From: Nitronereus sp964503895
GTDB taxonomy: Bacteria > Nitrospirota > Nitrospiria > Nitrospirales > UBA8639
DNA length: 64,000 nt
Assembly: GCA_964503895.1 (NCBI GenBank)
Contig: CAZDCF010000008.1
Span: forward strand, 1 to 64,000
Direction of reading: 5' to 3'
The position numbers and the translations under genes are program-made. Of the stretch, positions 61,382 through 64,000 are shown in pieces; within the stretch, counting starts at the first letter, position 1; the number at the start of each line of letters is the position of its first letter. Below the pieces are notes generated by a model. It was not told the origin of the DNA, ran no database searches, and saw only the letters and a list, made by a program, of their open reading frames with translations.

Positions 61382-61765
61382 ATGATTCCTGAGGATTTGC
61401 GGTATGATAAGGAGCATGAATGGGTTCGGGTTGATGAACAGAAGGCAACCCTTGGCATCAGTGATTTTGCCCAGGACGCTTTGGGAGATGTGGTGTTTGT
61501 AGAATTGCCTGCGGTTGGTACCGTGATTGTATTGGAGCAAGAAATTGGTGAAGTAGAGTCCACAAAGGCGACGTCAAGTATTTACTCTCCAGTCAGCGGA
61601 AAAATTGTGGAAGTAAACACGGAACTTGAAGATCATCCAGAATATATCAACAAAGATCCTTATGGCCAAGGATGGTTGGCGGTAGTGGAACTCTCAAACC
61701 CTGCTGAAGTCAACAGCCTTATGACTGCCTCGCAGTACGAAGAATTTCTTTCTTCGCAGAGCTAA
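61382..61765 (+). CDS. gcvH: glycine cleavage system H protein
   Basis: 127 residues. Lipoyl-type beta-barrel with the lipoylation Lys in GEVESTKATSSIYSP (about 59-73) and the start IPEDLRYDKEHEWVR. Carries the aminomethyl group between the P, T and L proteins. It overlaps the lpdA start (TAATG), so translation is coupled. gcvP and gcvT are not in the window. Confidence 0.95.
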   Translation: MIPEDLRYDKEHEWVRVDEQKATLGISDFAQDALGDVVFVELPAVGTVIVLEQEIGEVESTKATSSIYSPVSGKIVEVNTELEDHPEYINKDPYGQGWLAVVELSNPAEVNSLMTASQYEEFLSSQS

Positions 61766-63168
61766 TGGCCTTCTCTCCACATATTGTAATAATTGGTGCG
61801 GGCCCAGGGGGTTATGTTGCGGCTATTCGGGCGTCGCAACTTGGGGCTCGGGTAACGATTGTTGAAAACCAAGCCTTAGGTGGTGTGTGTCTGAATTGGG
61901 GATGTATTCCTAGTAAAGCGCTGTTATCCGTCATTGATCTTGGGGAAAAGCTTGCCAAAGCCGATGATTTGGGGCTCACGCTTTCAGGTCCGATGACCTT
62001 TAATCCCATGCAAATGGTGGCCAGAAAAAATCGGGTAGTATCTGGTTTGGTCAATGGGATTGCCACGCTATTGAAGGTGTGGGGCGTAACGCATATACAA
62101 GGCACAGGATCACTGGTAACGGACCGGATCGTGGAAGTTCAAAGGCTAGATGGTGCCGCAGAATCAATTAAAGCTGATGCCGTTATTCTTGCGACAGGTT
62201 CATCTTGGCCGAATCTCCCTTTGTTTCCTATAGATGGAACTACGATTATTACTAGCAAAGAGGCATTGGAGATTAGGCGTATTCCCGAACGACTGTTGAT
62301 TGTCGGGGGAGGGGTAGAGGGCTGTGAATTTGCTTCCCTTTATGGGGGACTTGGGTCAAAAGTTTCCATTGTTGAAATGTTGCCTAGGCTTTTGCCGTTT
62401 GAAGATGAAGAAGTCTCTTCATTGATTGAACGCGAAATGAAAAAACGTAAAGTGCAACTGTATATGGGAACTCAAGTAGAAAATGTGTCTCAGAGCGAAG
62501 CAAATATTATTGTAAAATTGGAAAATGGAACGTCTTTGGAAACCGATATGATTTTAGTTTCCATAGGGCGTCGATTTAACACTCAGGGATTGGGGTTAGA
62601 GAGAGCCGGTGTCCAGTTAGGCGATCGTGGTGAAATTGTTGTGAATGATCATATGGAAACGAATGTACCGGGAGTGTATTCCGTCGGTGATGTTGTGGGA
62701 AAAGCCATGCTTGCGCATGTGGCATCGGCTCAAGGGAAAGTCGCAGTTGAGAATATTGTAGGGAATAAACAGGCTATCGACTACCGTGTCATTCCCGCGG
62801 GAATCTTTACGCTTCCTGAAGTGGGGCGGGTAGGGTTCACTGAACAAGAAACTCGTCAGCAAGGCATAGAATCAAAGATCGGACGATTTAGATTTGTGGG
62901 TTTAGGGAAGAGCCATGCTATTGGGGATACTGTTGGTTTCGCTAAAATAGTGGTACACCCCGAGACCGATATGATTCTTGGTGCACATTTGGTTGGGGCC
63001 AATGCGGCTGACTTGGTTCACGAAGCAGCACTTGCCATGAAAACAAACGCCACGGCGGTACAAATGGCTGAGATGATCCATGCCCATCCCACGAAAGCAG
63101 AGGTTCTTATGGAGGCCGCTGAGGATGTTCATGGATTGTCCATTCATCAAACTAGAAAGAGCCTGTAA
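61765..63168 (+). CDS. lpdA: dihydrolipoyl dehydrogenase
   Basis: 467 residues. FAD loop GAGPGGYVAAIRA at the N-terminus, redox-active disulfide GGVCLNWGCIPSKALL (about 38-53), NAD loop GGGVEGCEFASLYGGLGSKV, and the His-Glu dyad in HAHPTKAEVLMEAAEDVHG at the C-terminus. It reoxidises the lipoyl arm of GcvH or of 2-oxoacid dehydrogenases. The one-base overlap with gcvH makes the former the probable partner. Confidence 0.95.
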   Translation: MAFSPHIVIIGAGPGGYVAAIRASQLGARVTIVENQALGGVCLNWGCIPSKALLSVIDLGEKLAKADDLGLTLSGPMTFNPMQMVARKNRVVSGLVNGIATLLKVWGVTHIQGTGSLVTDRIVEVQRLDGAAESIKADAVILATGSSWPNLPLFPIDGTTIITSKEALEIRRIPERLLIVGGGVEGCEFASLYGGLGSKVSIVEMLPRLLPFEDEEVSSLIEREMKKRKVQLYMGTQVENVSQSEANIIVKLENGTSLETDMILVSIGRRFNTQGLGLERAGVQLGDRGEIVVNDHMETNVPGVYSVGDVVGKAMLAHVASAQGKVAVENIVGNKQAIDYRVIPAGIFTLPEVGRVGFTEQETRQQGIESKIGRFRFVGLGKSHAIGDTVGFAKIVVHPETDMILGAHLVGANAADLVHEAALAMKTNATAVQMAEMIHAHPTKAEVLMEAAEDVHGLSIHQTRKSL

Positions 63169-63299
63169 CAGATAAAGAAATATTTTCTCCCTATTGGGTT
63201 GCTTGACGAGATATAATCTAATGGTAGAGTTTCAGATCCAATAAAAGTTTCTTTAAGGTTTTTTTCGCCAAACTATAAAAATGATTCTTTAGGGTACGT

Positions 63300-64000
63300 A
63301 TGTCTAATTCTGAACTTGCTCGTCAGCTAGAACTTGTTCGACGTGGAACCGTAGAAATAATTCAAGAGCAAGAGCTTGAATCGCGCTTGAAGTCTTCTAT
63401 TAAAGAAGGTCGTCCATTGCGTATCAAGGCCGGTTTTGACCCAACGGCCCCTGACCTTCATATTGGGCACACGGTTCTGATACAGAAGCTTAGGCATTTT
63501 CAGGATTTGGGGCATGAAGTAATTTTCTTGATAGGAGATTTTACGGGAAAGATTGGTGATCCTACAGGAGTGTCGGATACACGTAAAGCGCTTACCAAGG
63601 AAGAAGTACTCTCAAATGCAAAAACGTATCAGCGACAAATTTTCAAAACCCTAGACGCCAAAAAAACTCGGATTGAATTTAATAGTCGATGGATGCAAGA
63701 CATGCGCGCTGAAGATATGGTGGAACTCTGTGCACGCTACAGCGTGGCTCGTATGTTAGAAAGAGATGATTTCTCCAAACGGTATCGCGATCAAAAACCC
63801 ATCAGTGTGCATGAATTTTTATATCCCTTAGTGCAAGGGTACGATTCGGTAGCTCTTAAAGCTGATGTTGAACTTGGTGGCACAGATCAAAAGTTTAACT
63901 TGCTTGTCGGGCGTGATTTACAACGAGATTATGGGCAGGTGCCGCAGATCGTCATCACTATGCCACTGTTAGAAGGTACGGATGGTGTGAGGAAAATGAG
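63300..64000 (+). CDS. tyrS: tyrosyl-tRNA synthetase, partial (cut by window end)
   Basis: The frame opens at ATG 63300 and runs off the window after about 233 codons. Reads FDPTAPDLHIGHTVLIQKL (HIGH motif; Class I synthetase), FLIGDFTGKIGDPTG, and ends GVRKMS just before the KMSKS motif. The pattern is of the compact bacterial TyrRS of the TyrZ-like type. The 3' half lies outside the window. No T-box leader was recognised in the 130-base gap after lpdA. Confidence 0.9.
   Translation, partial: MSNSELARQLELVRRGTVEIIQEQELESRLKSSIKEGRPLRIKAGFDPTAPDLHIGHTVLIQKLRHFQDLGHEVIFLIGDFTGKIGDPTGVSDTRKALTKEEVLSNAKTYQRQIFKTLDAKKTRIEFNSRWMQDMRAEDMVELCARYSVARMLERDDFSKRYRDQKPISVHEFLYPLVQGYDSVALKADVELGGTDQKFNLLVGRDLQRDYGQVPQIVITMPLLEGTDGVRKM

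Noticed and set aside
63200..63225. TTGACG followed by TATAAT upstream of tyrS
   Set aside because: The two hexamers are separated by only about three bases, so they cannot act as a -35/-10 pair.
1..64000. CRISPR array, rRNA, transposase or integrase
   Set aside because: No regular short repeats with unique spacers, no rRNA signatures and no recombinase motifs were seen in any of the readable frames.

Overview
The window looks like chromosome from a Nitrospira-type bacterium (phylum Nitrospirota). The main reasons are a complete bacterial proteasome locus (ARC/Mpa ATPase, Dop, PrcB, PrcA, PafA) in a genome that otherwise reads as Gram-negative (FtsEX-EnvC, Do-type HtrA, MMPL/RND transporter, lipoproteins), plus a chlorite-dismutase-family heme protein and Nitrospira-style hypothetical genes. 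The assignment is by gene content and protein flavour only; there is no rRNA in the window.

Layout. (1) About 333-7388 is a small genomic island. A 47-bp perfect direct repeat of the 3' half of a tRNA(CAT) lies at 333-379, and the intact tRNA lies at 7313-7388. The cargo is a Sel1-repeat protein, a GYD protein, two unknown proteins and, most interestingly, a compact DUF169 / radical SAM (CX3CX2C, with a C-terminal Cys-Cys-Ala-Glu-Pro tail) / ATP-grasp cassette that looks like an undescribed peptide- or cofactor-modifying pathway. Four 60-base lines counted by hand gave 53-58% G+C in the cassette against 37-42% in the recN-uvrB region. (2) 7.5-12.2 kb holds lineage-specific hypothetical genes, a membrane protein, a chlorite-dismutase/HemQ-family protein without the Cld distal arginine, and two secreted helical-repeat proteins. 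(3) 12.5-20.6 kb holds trxA, recN, a divergent pair of putative Fe(II)/2OG oxygenases, fhs and uvrB. (4) 20.7-29.2 kb is a long forward run: ffh, rpsP-rimM-trmD-rplS-rnhB (SRP, ribosome and tRNA maturation), then ftsE-ftsX-envC-ctpA (divisome-linked peptidoglycan remodelling). (5) 29.3-32.1 kb has two small reverse genes and thiS-thiG-thiE (thiamin thiazole and coupling steps); ThiS carries an odd extension past its Gly-Gly. (6) 32.3-38.7 kb is the proteasome locus. No Pup or UBact modifier gene could be found in any of its gaps.

(7) 38.7-45.6 kb holds an M23 peptidase, a LOG-family protein, a CPBP-like membrane protein, Hsp20, ArfB and a prolyl-oligopeptidase-family peptidase. (8) 45.6-54.0 kb is a reverse-strand block of envelope-stress and surface functions: a group 2 sigma factor, HtrA, a histidine kinase and response regulator, a small DUF5989 membrane protein (50 codons), a NodU/CmcH carbamoyltransferase and MsrA. 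(9) 54.2-64.0 kb holds an MMPL/RND transporter, tRNA-Phe, proA, a molybdopterin-fold-like protein, ndk, a lipoprotein with a PgaB-like C-terminal half, gcvH-lpdA and the 5' part of tyrS, cut by the window edge.

No CRISPR array, rRNA, insertion sequence or intact integrase was seen. Starts were moved from the longest open frame where a Shine-Dalgarno sequence or family length argued for it; those choices are stated in each entry.
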